Source: Microbacteriaceae bacterium VKM Ac-2854 (lineage in GTDB: Bacteria; Actinomycetota; Actinomycetes; Actinomycetales; Microbacteriaceae). Taken from it: a DNA stretch of 64,000 nucleotides. Position numbers and translations under genes: made by a program. Below, in pieces: positions 9,055 through 18,168 of this stretch. The first letter of the stretch is position 1; the number at the start of each line of letters is the position of its first letter. The notes under the pieces were generated by a model. That model ran no database searches, was not told where the DNA came from, and saw nothing but the letters and a program-made list of their open reading frames with translations. The DNA lies in the NCBI GenBank assembly GCA_013205085.1, contig JABMLH010000005.1, positions 262,915 through 326,914 of the forward strand, in the 5' to 3' direction.

Positions 9055-9686
9055 GCCGCCGTCGCGGTGTCGGCGGCGGCGCGCAGCAGCAGCACCGTGG
9101 ACTGGCTGCCCGGATCGCGGTGCCCGATCGCGCGCTCCCCGAGATAGCTGGCGCGGCCCTTGTGCGCCACGAGCGGTTCCGTCGCCTCGGCGCCCGCGAG
9201 CGCCGCGTCGGCCGCGGCAGCGAGCACCGCCGCAGGCTCCGCGCCGGATTCCGCGGCAGCAGCAGCGGCCTCGACGGCCGGAGTCCACGCGTCGATCATC
9301 GTCTTGTCCCCCACCGCCGCCTTGCCGCGCAGCACGATCCCATCGCGCGCAGCATTCAGCAGCGCGACCACATCCGTGGAGTCCAGCGTCGGCTTGCCCG
9401 CGACGGCGCCGGCGGCCTTGAGGTAGGCCGTGCCGTAGAGCGGCCCGGAGGCCCCGCCCACCGTCGAGATCAGCGTGGTCGCGACCAGCTTCAGCACGTC
9501 GGCCGGCGTCGCGTCCGCGGCGATGTCGTTCAGCTTCGCGGCGACCGCCTCGAAGCCGCGATCCATGTTCTCGCCGTGATCGCCGTCACCAATCGCCCGA
9601 TCCAACGTGATCAGCTCCACCCGATTCGCCGCGATCACCGCTGCGCTCGCGCGCACCCACTCGATCGTCCAGTCACGATCCAACAT
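9051..9686 (-). CDS. dhaL: Dihydroxyacetone kinase ADP-binding subunit DhaL
   Basis: A 211-residue subunit that holds ADP-Mg as a cofactor and is rephosphorylated by DhaM. The Mg-binding aspartates are in DRAIGDGDHGENM near residue 30, and the nucleotide-binding GGASGPLYG and DAWTPAVEA regions are present. It is the middle gene of dhaK-dhaL-dhaM, 40 bases after dhaK and overlapping dhaM by 4. GAGGGGA lies before ATG 9686. Confidence 0.94.
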   Translation of the reverse strand: MLDRDWTIEWVRASAAVIAANRVELITLDRAIGDGDHGENMDRGFEAVAAKLNDIAADATPADVLKLVATTLISTVGGASGPLYGTAYLKAAGAVAGKPTLDSTDVVALLNAARDGIVLRGKAAVGDKTMIDAWTPAVEAAAAAAESGAEPAAVLAAAADAALAGAEATEPLVAHKGRASYLGERAIGHRDPGSQSTVLLLRAAADTATAA

Positions 9687-9726
9687 GCCGTCGTCCCCTC
9701 GTTGCGTTCGTCCGTACCGTCATCGA

Positions 9727-10728
9727 TCATCGTCCCCAGCGCAGCGCCGCGGTCTGGACGGGCGCATCCCACAGCGCCGTGGTCTCCTCGTCGAGCTTGA
9801 GCACGCTGATCGAGAAGCCCTGCATCTCCAGCGATGTGGTGAAGTTGCCGACGAGCTGGCGGGTGACCGTGATGCCGCGGTCCGCGAGCACCTGCGCCGC
9901 GTGCCGGTAGACGATGTACAGCTCGATCAGCGGCGTGCCGCCCATGCCGTTCACGAACAGCAGCACGTCGTCGCCGGAGCCGAACGGCAGATCCTCGAGG
10001 ATCGGGGCGAGGATGCGATCCACGATCGCGTCCGCCGGCTCGAGCTTGATCTTCTCGCGACCCGGCTCGCCGTGGATGCCGATACCGATCTCGATCTCGT
10101 CCTCGCCGAGTTCGAAGCTGGGCTCGCCCGCGTGCGGCACGATGCACGGGGTGAGCGCGACCCCCATCGAGCGCACGTTCGCGTTCACCCGGGTCGCGAT
10201 CTCGGTCACCGCGTCGAGGTCGTCGCCCCGCTCCGCCGCGGCCCCGGCGATCTTCTCCACCAGAACCGTGCCGGCCACGCCGCGGCGACCGGCCGTGTAC
10301 AGCGAGTCCTTCACCGCGACGTCGTCGTCGATGATCACGGCACGGACCTCGACGCCCTCCGCACCGGCCAGGTCGGCGGCGGTCTCGAAGTTCAGCACGT
10401 CGCCGGTGTAGTTCTTCACGATGTGCAGCACGCCGGCGCCGGCGTCGACGGCCTGCGTCGCCGCCACGATCGGGTCGGGCGTCGGTGAGGTGAACACCGC
10501 ACCCGGAACCGCGGCGTCGAGCATCCCGTAGCCGACGAAGCCGGCGTGCAGCGGCTCGTGGCCGCTGCCACCGCCGCTGACGATGCCGACCTTGCCGGCG
10601 CGCGGCGTTCCGGCCCGCACGACGTAGAGCGGATCCGCGACGACGCTGACGATGTCGGCGTGCGCCGCGCCGAAGCCGGCGACCGACTCGGTGACGACGT
10701 TCTTCGGATCGTTGATGAGCTTCTTCAT
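9727..10728 (-). CDS. dhaK: Dihydroxyacetone kinase substrate-binding subunit DhaK
   Basis: A 333-residue subunit that binds dihydroxyacetone covalently through a histidine and receives phosphate from DhaL, giving dihydroxyacetone phosphate for glycolysis. [15 protein letters not shown] near residue 60 and GIGIHGEPG near residue 215 are the family motifs. The start at ATG 10728 is fixed by AAGGAG 6 bases upstream. No dhaR-type regulator or glycerol dehydrogenase lies beside the operon, so its control is not visible here. Confidence 0.95.
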   Translation of the reverse strand: MKKLINDPKNVVTESVAGFGAAHADIVSVVADPLYVVRAGTPRAGKVGIVSGGGSGHEPLHAGFVGYGMLDAAVPGAVFTSPTPDPIVAATQAVDAGAGVLHIVKNYTGDVLNFETAADLAGAEGVEVRAVIIDDDVAVKDSLYTAGRRGVAGTVLVEKIAGAAAERGDDLDAVTEIATRVNANVRSMGVALTPCIVPHAGEPSFELGEDEIEIGIGIHGEPGREKIKLEPADAIVDRILAPILEDLPFGSGDDVLLFVNGMGGTPLIELYIVYRHAAQVLADRGITVTRQLVGNFTTSLEMQGFSISVLKLDEETTALWDAPVQTAALRWGR

Positions 10729-10826
10729 TGAAATCTCCTTCGGGTCGGGCCGGATCCGCGAGCCGACAGAGCCGGACCCTCGGACGTCGCGGTCAGCGCG
10801 CTCCCACGTTACGCCCAACCGCGGGC

Positions 10827-11885
10827 TCAGGACACGCGGCGCGTCGCCTCGATCCACTGCGCCAACTTGCGTTCGGCGGCGCCCGAGTCGATCGCCTCTG
10901 CGGCGCGGGCCATGCCGGCACGGAAGCGCTCGACGATCGGCTCGTGCATCTTCTCCGGGTCGCCGGCGAGGTCGAAGGCGGTCAGCCCGGCCGCAGCGTT
11001 CAGCAGCACGATGTCGCGCACCGCCCCGGTCTCGCCGGCGAGCAGCCGGCGCACCACATCGGCGTTGTGCGCGGCGTCCCCACCGATCAGCTGATCGATG
11101 GAGGCGCGCGGGATGCCGAGGTCGCGCGGGTCGAGGTCGTGCTCGGTCACCAGCCCGCGCGAGACCTCCCAGATGTGACTGTGCCCCGTGGTCGTCAGCT
11201 CGTCGAGCCCGTCATCGCCGCGGAAGACCAGCGCCGTCGCTCCGCGGGTGCGGAAGACGCCGACGAACAGCGGCACGCGGTCGAGCTGCGCCACTCCGAC
11301 GGCCGAGGCCTCCGGCCGAGCAGGGTTGCACAGCGGTCCGAGGATGTTGAACACCGTCGGGATGCCCAGCTCGGCCCGAACGGCACCCGCGTGCCGGAAG
11401 CCGGGGTGGAACATCGCGGCGAAGGCGAAGGAGATCCCGGTCTCGGCGAAGACCTCGGCGACGCGGTCCGCGGGGAGCGTCAGGTCCAGGCCCAGCGCGG
11501 CCAGGACATCCGAGGAGCCGGACGCGGACGAGGCGGCCTTGTTACCGTGCTTGAGAACAGGGGCTCCGGCCGCAGCGCAGACGATCGACGCCATGGAGGA
11601 CACGTTCACCGTGCCGAATCGGTCGCCGCCGGTACCGACGATGTCCAGAGCCATCGGATCCACGCTCAGGGGAACGGAGTGCTCAAGGATCGCGTCCCGG
11701 AATCCGACGATCTCGTCGACGCTCTCGCCCTTCGCGCGCAATGCGACCAGCAGACCCGCCAGCTGAGCGGGCGTCGCATCCCCCGTCATCACCTGCTCCA
11801 TCGCCCAGGTCGCCTCACCGATCGAAAGATCGGAGGAGGCGAGCAACGAACTGAGAATCAGGGACCAGGAGGGTGTTTCCGACAT
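10827..11885 (-). CDS. trpD: Anthranilate phosphoribosyltransferase
   Basis: Transfers phosphoribose from PRPP to anthranilate in tryptophan synthesis. A 352-residue enzyme with the PRPP/Mg motif [16 protein letters not shown] and the [15 protein letters not shown] loop. It stands alone, divergent from ctaE with 78 bases between, the same odd partnership seen in M. tuberculosis (trpD next to ctaE). A -10 box ends 10 bases before ATG 11885, so the leader is very short or absent. Confidence 0.96.
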   Translation of the reverse strand: MSETPSWSLILSSLLASSDLSIGEATWAMEQVMTGDATPAQLAGLLVALRAKGESVDEIVGFRDAILEHSVPLSVDPMALDIVGTGGDRFGTVNVSSMASIVCAAAGAPVLKHGNKAASSASGSSDVLAALGLDLTLPADRVAEVFAETGISFAFAAMFHPGFRHAGAVRAELGIPTVFNILGPLCNPARPEASAVGVAQLDRVPLFVGVFRTRGATALVFRGDDGLDELTTTGHSHIWEVSRGLVTEHDLDPRDLGIPRASIDQLIGGDAAHNADVVRRLLAGETGAVRDIVLLNAAAGLTAFDLAGDPEKMHEPIVERFRAGMARAAEAIDSGAAERKLAQWIEATRRVS

Positions 11886-11895
11886 GGCTCTCAGA

Positions 11896-11901
11896 TTATC
11901 C
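11896..11901 (-). promoter_or_regulatory. -10 box of trpD
   Basis: GATAAT on the minus strand, 10 bases before the trpD ATG at 11885. No clear -35. Confidence 0.45.
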
Positions 11902-11950
11902 GGCTACGACTGACCATGCGGAAGTGCGAAAACCGCGCGCGAGCATCGTC

Positions 11951-11956
11951 CATAAT
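11951..11956 (+). promoter_or_regulatory. -10 box of ctaE
   Basis: CATAAT, 7 bases before GTG 11964. It overlaps the alternative ATG at 11955 and so argues against that start. A leaderless transcript is implied. Confidence 0.55.
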
Positions 11957-11963
11957 GGTCTGT

Positions 11964-12593
11964 GTGACGAGCACCTCTATCTCCCCCTCGGCTATTGCGC
12001 CCGTAGTGAACAGACCCAACCCCGTCGCGGTCGGAACGATCGTCTGGCTGGGCAGCGAGGTCATGTTCTTCGCGGGGCTGTTCGCGATCTACTTCACGCT
12101 GCGATCCACGTCTCCGGACCTCTGGGCCGCCGAGACGAGCATCCTCAACGTGCCGTTCTCGACCGTGAACACGATCATCCTCGTGCTCTCCTCGTTCACG
12201 TGCCAGTTCGGCGTGTTCGCGGCGGAGCGGATGCAGCCCGAGAGCAAGAGCTGGCGCTTCAAGGACTGGGGCATGGTCCGCTGGTTCTTCGTCACCTACG
12301 CCATGGGCGCCACCTTCGTCGCCGGCCAGATCCTCGAATACGCGACCCTCGTCTCCGAGGGCGTGTCGCTCTCGAGCAACGCCTACGGCTCCGCGTTCTA
12401 CCTCACGACGGGCTTCCACGGCCTGCACGTCACCGGCGGCCTGATCGCGTTCCTCCTCGTCATCGGACGCTCGTTCGCGGTGAAGCACTTCGGCCACAAG
12501 GAAGCGACCAGCGCCATCGTCGTCTCCTACTACTGGCACTTCGTCGATGTCGTCTGGGTCGGCCTCTTCATCGTCATCTACATCCTCAAGTAG
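11964..12593 (+). CDS. ctaE: Cytochrome c oxidase subunit III
   Basis: A 209-residue integral membrane subunit of the aa3-type oxidase, with five predicted hydrophobic segments. Conserved stretches include [30 protein letters not shown] and [13 protein letters not shown] at the C-terminus. It heads the ctaE-qcrC-qcrA-qcrB operon, the standard actinobacterial arrangement that joins the oxidase to the bc1 complex. GTG 11964 was chosen over ATG 11955 because the latter lies in the -10 box. Confidence 0.95.
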   Translation: MTSTSISPSAIAPVVNRPNPVAVGTIVWLGSEVMFFAGLFAIYFTLRSTSPDLWAAETSILNVPFSTVNTIILVLSSFTCQFGVFAAERMQPESKSWRFKDWGMVRWFFVTYAMGATFVAGQILEYATLVSEGVSLSSNAYGSAFYLTTGFHGLHVTGGLIAFLLVIGRSFAVKHFGHKEATSAIVVSYYWHFVDVVWVGLFIVIYILK

Positions 12594-12649
12594 CCCCGGA
12601 CGCCGACCCCGTGACCCGAAACGAACGCCTCCCGAGCAAGGAAGACGCA

Positions 12650-13477
12650 GTGCAGAAATCCACCGCCACCCCGAAGCGCAGCTCCACGAAGGGCCGCGCG
12701 AAGAAGGGCCGCCGTCACCCGCTGGCGACCCTCGCGCTGATCGCCATCGGCCTCGGCCTGACCGGCGGCGCCTACGCCGCCGTCGGCACCGCCACCGCTG
12801 CCTCCGCCACGACGGACGCGAACAGCCAGCAGACCATCGACGAAGGCAAGAAGCTCTTCGCCGCGAACTGCGCCACCTGCCACGGCCTCGAGGCCGACGG
12901 CACCGACGTCGCACCCTCCCTCATCGGCGTGGGCGGCGCGGCCGTCGACTTCCAGGTCGGCACCGGCCGGATGCCCATGCAGATGCAGGGCCCGCAGGCG
13001 CTGGAGAAGCCGGCGCAGTTCAGCGACGAAGACACCAAGGCGCTCGCCGCCTACGTCGCCTCCCTCGCCCCCGGCCCCGCGATCCCCGAAGGTGAGGTGC
13101 TCGACGCCCAGGGCGACACCGCCAACGGTGCGGAGCTGTTCCGGATCAACTGCGCGATGTGCCACAACGTGGCCGGCGCCGGCGGCGCTCTGACCGAGGG
13201 CAAGTTCGCCCCCGAGCTGACCGGTGTCACCGAGGCGCACATCTACGAAGCGATGGTCACCGGCCCGCAGAACATGCCGGTCTTCAATGACCTCAACATC
13301 TCGGCCGAGGACAAGCGCGACATCATCTCGTACCTCAAGTACATCGAGGCGAACCCGTCGCCGGGCGGCTACCAGCTCGCCAGCCTCGGCCCCGTCGCGG
13401 AAGGCCTGTTCCTCTGGATCTTCGGCCTCGGCGCGATCGTCGGCCTGACGGTGTGGATCACCGCGAAGTCCAACTGA
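12650..13477 (+). CDS. qcrC: Cytochrome bc1 complex diheme cytochrome c subunit
   Basis: A 275-residue membrane-anchored cytochrome with two c-type heme sites, CATCH (~residue 76) and CAMCH (~residue 170), each in its own cytochrome c domain. An N-terminal hydrophobic segment after a basic KKGRRH stretch exports it, and a C-terminal helix (LFLWIFGLGAIVGLTVW) anchors it. In actinobacteria this diheme subunit carries electrons directly to the aa3 oxidase in place of a soluble cytochrome c. GTG 12650 has AAGGAAG 7 bases upstream. Confidence 0.96.
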   Translation: MQKSTATPKRSSTKGRAKKGRRHPLATLALIAIGLGLTGGAYAAVGTATAASATTDANSQQTIDEGKKLFAANCATCHGLEADGTDVAPSLIGVGGAAVDFQVGTGRMPMQMQGPQALEKPAQFSDEDTKALAAYVASLAPGPAIPEGEVLDAQGDTANGAELFRINCAMCHNVAGAGGALTEGKFAPELTGVTEAHIYEAMVTGPQNMPVFNDLNISAEDKRDIISYLKYIEANPSPGGYQLASLGPVAEGLFLWIFGLGAIVGLTVWITAKSN

Positions 13478-13502
13478 TCGGACTCCCGAAGCGGAGACGA
13501 AC

Positions 13503-13619
13503 ATGACGCGCAACCCCGTCGCACTCAACAACACAGTCACAGCAGACAGCACAGTCACAGCAGACAGCACAGTCACAGCAGACAGGCGTGAAAAGGAGAA
13601 CCATGGCACAGCACGATGA
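13503..13619 (+). CDS. Possible 38-residue small ORF overlapping the qcrA start
   Basis: ATG 13503, with GGAG 6 bases upstream, opens a 38-codon frame that runs through three 18-bp repeats (three TVTAD units) and stops 17 bases inside qcrA in another frame. It could be a translated leader that couples qcrA to qcrC, or chance. I know no homologue. Its ribosome site is as good as that of many genes here, but the low complexity lowers confidence. Confidence 0.3.
   Translation: MTRNPVALNNTVTADSTVTADSTVTADRREKENHGTAR
13532..13585. repeat. Three perfect 18-bp tandem repeats upstream of qcrA
   Basis: CACAGTCACAGCAGACAG is repeated exactly at 13532-13549, 13550-13567 and 13568-13585, ending 6 bases before the AAGGAG of qcrA. 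The unit is a whole number of codons, so length changes would keep the small ORF's frame. Confidence 0.95.
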
Positions 13620-14667
13620 CGGCGGTAAGGACATCGCCGCCGCCTCGTCGGCCCCCGAGCCCGGATCGTCGACTTCGGTCGGCACCGCGGTCGTGACGAG
13701 GGACAAGGTGCAGGACCCCGGTCTTCCGCCCCACCGCGCCCGAGTCACCGACCTCGACCCGAAGGCCGCCAAGGGCGCGCAGCGCACGGTCTACACGCTG
13801 TTCTACCTCTCGCTCGCCGGCAGCATCTTCGCCGTTGCCGCGTACATGGCCTTCCCCATCACGGAGGACATCGCCTCGGTCCGAGCGAACACGCTCTTCA
13901 TCGGCCTCGGTATGGCGCTCGCCCTGCTGGGCATCGGCATCGCCGCGGTCCACTGGGGCAAGCAGCTCATGTCGGACCACGAAGGCATCGACATCCGCCA
14001 CGCGGTCCGCTCCCCGGAGCCGGTCCGCTCCCGCGCCATCGAGATCTTCGACCAGGCCGACAAGGAGTCCGGCTTCGGCCGCCGCGCAGTCATCCGCAAC
14101 AGCCTGATCGCCTCGCTGGTCGCCTTCCCGCTGCCCGCCGTCGTCCTCTTCCGCGGCCTCGGCCCGCAGGATGAGAACCCGGTCGCACTGCTGAAGGAGA
14201 CCATGTGGGCCGAGGGCGTGCGCCTGACGCTGGACCCCTCCGGCGCCCCCATCCGCGCCGCCGACGTCACGCTCGGCTCCGCCTTCCACGTCATCCCCGA
14301 GGGCCTGAACGACTCGGAGCACAAGCTCGAGGAGAAGGCCAAGGCCTCCGTCCTCCTGATGCGCCTCAAGCCGGAGGACCTCACCGTCTCCGCCGGACGC
14401 GAGACCTGGAACTACCAGGGCATCGTCGCCTACTCCAAGATCTGCACACACGTCGGCTGCCCTGTGGCGCTGTACGAGCAGCAGACCCACCACCTGCTGT
14501 GCCCGTGCCACCAGTCGCAGTTCGACATCAAGCACGAGGCCGAGGTCATCTTCGGCCCGGCGAAGCGCCCGCTTCCGCAGCTTCCGATCACCATCGACGA
14601 CGAGGGCTATCTGGTCGCGCAGAGCGACTTCACCGAGCCCGTCGGCCCGTCTTTCTGGGAGCGTTGA
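13603..14667 (+). CDS. qcrA: Cytochrome bc1 complex Rieske iron-sulfur subunit
   Basis: A 354-residue membrane protein. Three hydrophobic segments in the N-terminal half (about 65-85, 100-120 and 165-185) are the actinobacterial form, where most bacteria have one. The C-terminal Rieske domain carries CTHVGC and CPCHQSQFD, the Cys and His ligands of the 2Fe-2S cluster. It takes electrons from menaquinol at the Qo site. ATG 13603 is preceded by AAGGAG; an in-frame GTG at 13588 is less likely. The stop is 2 bases before qcrB. Confidence 0.96.
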   Translation: MAQHDDGGKDIAAASSAPEPGSSTSVGTAVVTRDKVQDPGLPPHRARVTDLDPKAAKGAQRTVYTLFYLSLAGSIFAVAAYMAFPITEDIASVRANTLFIGLGMALALLGIGIAAVHWGKQLMSDHEGIDIRHAVRSPEPVRSRAIEIFDQADKESGFGRRAVIRNSLIASLVAFPLPAVVLFRGLGPQDENPVALLKETMWAEGVRLTLDPSGAPIRAADVTLGSAFHVIPEGLNDSEHKLEEKAKASVLLMRLKPEDLTVSAGRETWNYQGIVAYSKICTHVGCPVALYEQQTHHLLCPCHQSQFDIKHEAEVIFGPAKRPLPQLPITIDDEGYLVAQSDFTEPVGPSFWER

Positions 14668-14669
14668 TC

Positions 14670-16364
14670 ATGACGACGACTACACCCCCCAACACCGGAT
14701 TGCACGGTGCCGAATCGCACTCCACCGAGCAGCTCGCGCCGGGTACCCCGGCCGACAAGGAGAACGGGGTCATCCTCGGCTCCGGCAAGTTCCAGAAGGG
14801 CTTCGTCGGCGCCGCCTCGAACTACATCGACGAGCGCACCAGCATCTCCGCGGTCGTCAAGGAGTTCGGCCGCAAGATCTTCCCGGACCACTGGTCGTTC
14901 CTGCTGGGTGAGGTCGCGCTGTACAGCTTCGTCATCATCCTGCTGTCGGGGACCTTCCTGACGTTCTTCTTCCAGGCCTCGATGGTCGAGACGCACTACG
15001 ACGGCTCCTACCTGCCGCTCAAGGGCATCGAGATGTCGGCCGCCATGAGGTCGACGCTGGACATCTCGTTCGACATCCGCGGCGGCCTGCTGATGCGCCA
15101 GATCCACCACTGGGCGGCCCTGCTGTTCGTGGCCTCGATCGGCCTGCACATGCTGCGCATCTTCTTCACCGGCGCGTTCCGCAAGCCCCGCGAGCTGAAC
15201 TGGGTGATCGGCTTCGTGCTCTTCATCCTGGCGATGGCCGAGGGCTTCACCGGCTACTCGCTCCCCGACGACCTGCTCTCCGGTAACGGCCTGCGGATCA
15301 TCGACGGCATCATCAAGGGCATCCCGATCGTCGGGACCTGGATCTCGTTCCTGCTCTTCGGCGGCGAGTTCCCGGGCGTCGACATCGTCGGCCGCCTCTA
15401 CACGCTGCACATCCTGCTGCTGCCGGCGCTGGTGCTCGCGTTCATCGCGCTGCACCTGGTGTTCGTGGTCGTGCACAAGCACACCCAGTTCCCCGGCGCC
15501 GGCAAGACCGAGCAGAACGTGGTCGGCTTCCCGGTCCTCCCCGTCTACGCTGCCAAGGCCGGTGGCTTCTTCTTCATCGTCTTCGGTGTTGTGGTGCTCA
15601 TCGCCTCGCTGTTCACGATCAACCCGATCTGGAACTACGGCCCGTACGACCCCTCCCCCGTGTCCGCCGGAACCCAGCCCGACTGGTACATCGGTTTCGC
15701 TGACGGCGCCCTGCGCCTGATCCCGCCGGGACTCGAGACCGAGTGGGTCGGCGTCGGCACGATCTCGTGGAACATCCTGATCCCGCTGGTCGCGATCGGT
15801 ATCTTCATCGCCCTGGTGCTGTTCTACCCGTTCATCGAGGCGTGGATCACCGGCGACAAGCGCGAGCACCACATCCTGGACCGCCCCCGCAACGCGGCCA
15901 CCCGCACCGCCATCGGCGCCGCCGGTGTCACCTTCTACGCCGGCCTGTGGGCTGCGGCGTCGTCCGACCTGATCGCGACGCACTTCCGCCTGACGATGGA
16001 GGGCGTGATCCACGGCCTGCAGTTCGTCACGGTCGTCGGCCCGTTCATCTCGTACTTCATCACCAAGCGCATCTGTCTCGCGCTGCAAAAGAAGGACCGC
16101 GAGATCGCGCTGCACGGCTTCGAGTCGGGCCGCATCGTTCGCCTCCCCGGCGGCGAGTTCATCGAGGTGCACCAGCAGCTCGACGACTACGAGCGGTGGA
16201 AGCTGGTCGGCCACGAGGAGTACGAGCCTCTGATGATCCGCCCGGATTCCCGCGGTCGCATCACCGTGGTGCAGCGCACGCGCGCCGGCCTGTCCCGCTG
16301 GTTCTTCGAGGATCGGATCTCTCCGGTCTCGCAGGGCGAGCTCGAGAAGGCGGACCACCACTAG
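14670..16364 (+). CDS. qcrB: Cytochrome bc1 complex cytochrome b subunit
   Basis: A 564-residue subunit with the eight core helices of cytochrome b plus a long C-terminal extension typical of actinobacteria. Heme-ligand histidines appear in RQIHHWAALLF/GLHMLRIF and in LHILLLPAL/ALHLVFVVVHKH. The Qo motif reads PDWY instead of PEWY, usual in this phylum. It oxidises menaquinol and passes electrons to QcrA/QcrC. Last gene of the operon, followed by a strong hairpin. Confidence 0.96.
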   Translation: MTTTTPPNTGLHGAESHSTEQLAPGTPADKENGVILGSGKFQKGFVGAASNYIDERTSISAVVKEFGRKIFPDHWSFLLGEVALYSFVIILLSGTFLTFFFQASMVETHYDGSYLPLKGIEMSAAMRSTLDISFDIRGGLLMRQIHHWAALLFVASIGLHMLRIFFTGAFRKPRELNWVIGFVLFILAMAEGFTGYSLPDDLLSGNGLRIIDGIIKGIPIVGTWISFLLFGGEFPGVDIVGRLYTLHILLLPALVLAFIALHLVFVVVHKHTQFPGAGKTEQNVVGFPVLPVYAAKAGGFFFIVFGVVVLIASLFTINPIWNYGPYDPSPVSAGTQPDWYIGFADGALRLIPPGLETEWVGVGTISWNILIPLVAIGIFIALVLFYPFIEAWITGDKREHHILDRPRNAATRTAIGAAGVTFYAGLWAAASSDLIATHFRLTMEGVIHGLQFVTVVGPFISYFITKRICLALQKKDREIALHGFESGRIVRLPGGEFIEVHQQLDDYERWKLVGHEEYEPLMIRPDSRGRITVVQRTRAGLSRWFFEDRISPVSQGELEKADHH

Positions 16365-16380
16365 GCGCTCCCCTCCCCCA

Positions 16381-16418
16381 CGCAGATGGGCCCCGACTTC
16401 GGTCGGGGCCCATCTGCG
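16381..16418. terminator. Terminator after qcrB
   Basis: A 17-bp perfect stem (16381-16397 with 16402-16418) closed by a TTCG tetraloop, 17 bases after the qcrB stop. It lacks a long U tract on either side but is very stable. Confidence 0.85.
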
Positions 16419-16458
16419 TTCCCGCACCCGCGAGGCCCCTGCCGAGGTTCCTCCCGCG

Positions 16459-16514
16459 CTGTCGTTTTCACCGCGCGCGGGTGGCATGCCGGCAGCGCGC
16501 GGCGAAAACGACAG
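16459..16514. repeat. 56-bp palindrome, copy 1 of a flanking pair
   Basis: Arms 16459-16479 and 16495-16514 pair around a GGCATGCC centre. The 56 bases match those at 17595-17650 at 54 positions. This copy lies just past the 3' end of the frameshifted AbiEi-like gene. A terminator role is possible, but the duplication is not explained by that alone. Confidence 0.85.
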
Positions 16515-16532
16515 CGCAGCTCATAGCTCGAG

Positions 16533-17475
16533 CTACGGACGGCGGATGCGCGGGAGCCCGGCCTCGAGCAGGATGCCGCTCAGCAGCTCCGGCCGCATCA
16601 GCTCACCCCAGCCCCAGCGGGCGACCTCGTCGCCGTCACGGCGGAGGCGATCCTCGCGCCGTTTCTCCGCGTAGACGGCCTCGCCGGGACTCATCCGCCC
16701 CAGGTACTCGGGCTTCAGGTACTTCTCCTTGCCGTCGAACTCGCCGACGACGCGATGATCCGGCCAGTCGAAGTCGGGGCGCTCCCTCGAACCGTCGGGC
16801 CGATGTCGCACGACCTGCAGTCGCGGTGGCGGAAGACCGAGTTGGTGGATCCGCACCCTACTCAGCGACTCCCCCGGACTCTCGGACGCCGCGTCCGCGA
16901 AGCGGCCCGCGCGAGACAGCGTTCGGCCACCGCGATGCGGCCTGGCCGACGCGATCCGATCGGCCAGCTCGGCGGCGGTCATGAAGCCGCGATGAAGAGC
17001 GGCGTCCATCACCATCACCGCGGTGTCGAACGAGGCACCGGCGCCGAGATCGATCGCTGTGCGCAGCATGCTGGTGAGGCGTACGCCGGCCCGCACCGTC
17101 GACCACATCGTCGTCGTGGTAGCTGAGGCAGTGCTTGCGCACGTACGGCTCGGAACGCCCGCCACCGGTGCGCTGCTCCAAGACGTGGGTCTCGCTCGGC
17201 CAGGCGCCGAAGACGGGCAGCCCCCGAAGGGCCGCCGCCGACCAGTGCGAGAAGACGACCCCCGGATCGGATTCGGCGACGGCGTGGATCAGCATGATGT
17301 GGCGCTCGAGGGGTGACATCGCAGCCCACAGCTCGGTGGCCACGTAGGCGCCCTTCTTGATCCGCGTATAGCGTCCGCTCGCGACGCCGCGCCTCAGCGC
17401 GCGAGCATCGGTGCCGGTGAGCTCGGAGTTCGCCGCCGTGAGGAGTCCTTCCGGACGGGGTGCCGTCTGTTCCAT
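16533..17475 (-). pseudogene. Frameshifted AbiEi-like / DUF559-like protein gene
   Basis: Two frames must be joined to make one protein. Frame A starts at ATG 17475 (MEQTAPRPEG) and reads an AbiEi-antitoxin-like winged-helix region (LRRGVASGRYTRIKKGAYVA, SHWSAAALRGLPV). Frame B continues from about 17090 with VRLTSMLRTAIDLG and ends with PDFDWPDHRVVGEFDGK, a DUF559/Vsr-like nuclease-type core. The switch needs one base to be skipped between about 17075 and 17105 near a G/C-rich DGAG stretch; the 943-base span is 3n+1. Repaired, it would be about 313 residues, normal for this common actinobacterial family. It may be a recent pseudogene or a sequencing error. Both sides carry the same palindrome. 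Confidence 0.75.
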
Positions 17476-17594
17476 CAACCGAGCGTCGCACGCCGGTCCG
17501 TGCCCGTTTGCGCTGGCGTGCCGATCCGTGGACAACTCCGCAATGCTGCGCCTGAGGAGGAGTCACCGTGTCCAGACCACCCTCGAAGGCTGCT

Positions 17595-17650
17595 CTGTCG
17601 TTTTCACCGCGCGCGGGCGGCATGCCGGCAGCGCGCGGTGAAAACGACAG
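17595..17650. repeat. 56-bp palindrome, copy 2 of a flanking pair
   Basis: Arms 17595-17615 and 17631-17650 with the same GGCATGCC centre. It differs from copy 1 only at the 24th and 45th bases. It lies upstream of the frameshifted gene and downstream of ctaF. Confidence 0.85.
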
Positions 17651-17691
17651 CGTGGGAAGGTCGTGCAGCGCAGCATGCCCCGGAGACGCCA

Positions 17692-17728
17692 GAAGGGCCG
17701 CTCACCACCGGAGTGGGAGCGGCCCTTC
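17692..17728 (-). terminator. Terminator after ctaF
   Basis: A 12-bp perfect stem (17692-17703 with 17717-17728) and 13-base loop, 20 bases past the ctaF stop. It probably ends the ctaC-ctaD-ctaF transcript. Confidence 0.8.
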
Positions 17729-17747
17729 GGAAGGCGCAGGAGGCGAT

Positions 17748-18164
17748 CTAACGGGCGAAGTAGCCGCGGTAGTACTCGTAGGTCCAACCGACCACGGCGA
17801 CGAGCAGAACCGCGCCTCCGATGAAGGAGATCCACGGGCCGACCGCGAGGCCGAGCGTCATCACGGCCGCGGCGCCGGCGAGCACGAGCGGCCACCAGCT
17901 CCACGGGCTGAAGAAGCCCAGTTCCGGGTCGCCGTCGTCGATGTCGGCGTCGAGACGGTCCTCGGGCAGTTCGGCCCCTTGGGCCTTGTGCACCTTGCCG
18001 ACGTAGAACGCGATGAACGCGCCCAGCACGGCTGAGAGGCCGATCGCGACCGAGCCGACCCACTCGACCTTGCCGTACTCGATCAGGCTCCAGACGATGT
18101 AGATCAGGTCCGCGAGGAGGAAGAAGCCGGCCAGCAGCCAGAAGAGATTGACGTTAGCGCGCAT
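17748..18164 (-). CDS. ctaF: Cytochrome c oxidase subunit IV, actinobacterial type
   Basis: A 138-residue membrane subunit found in actinobacterial aa3 oxidases. Four hydrophobic segments lie at about 7-27, 38-58, 90-110 and 112-130, with an acidic loop (EDRLDADIDDGDPE) and the conserved FFSPWSWWPL. It starts 4 bases after ctaD, so it is the last gene of ctaC-ctaD-ctaF. Confidence 0.92.
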   Translation of the reverse strand: MRANVNLFWLLAGFFLLADLIYIVWSLIEYGKVEWVGSVAIGLSAVLGAFIAFYVGKVHKAQGAELPEDRLDADIDDGDPELGFFSPWSWWPLVLAGAAAVMTLGLAVGPWISFIGGAVLLVAVVGWTYEYYRGYFAR

Positions 18165-18168
18165 GGCC

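Noticed and set aside
13532-13585. CRISPR-like array
   Set aside because: The three 18-bp units are directly adjacent with no spacers, and no cas genes are present.
16381-16418. Riboswitch or structured RNA after qcrB
   Set aside because: A simple 17-bp hairpin with a tetraloop at a gene end is fully explained as a terminator.
14607-16487. 626-codon minus-strand frame over qcrB
   Set aside because: Antisense shadow of cytochrome b with no domain of its own.
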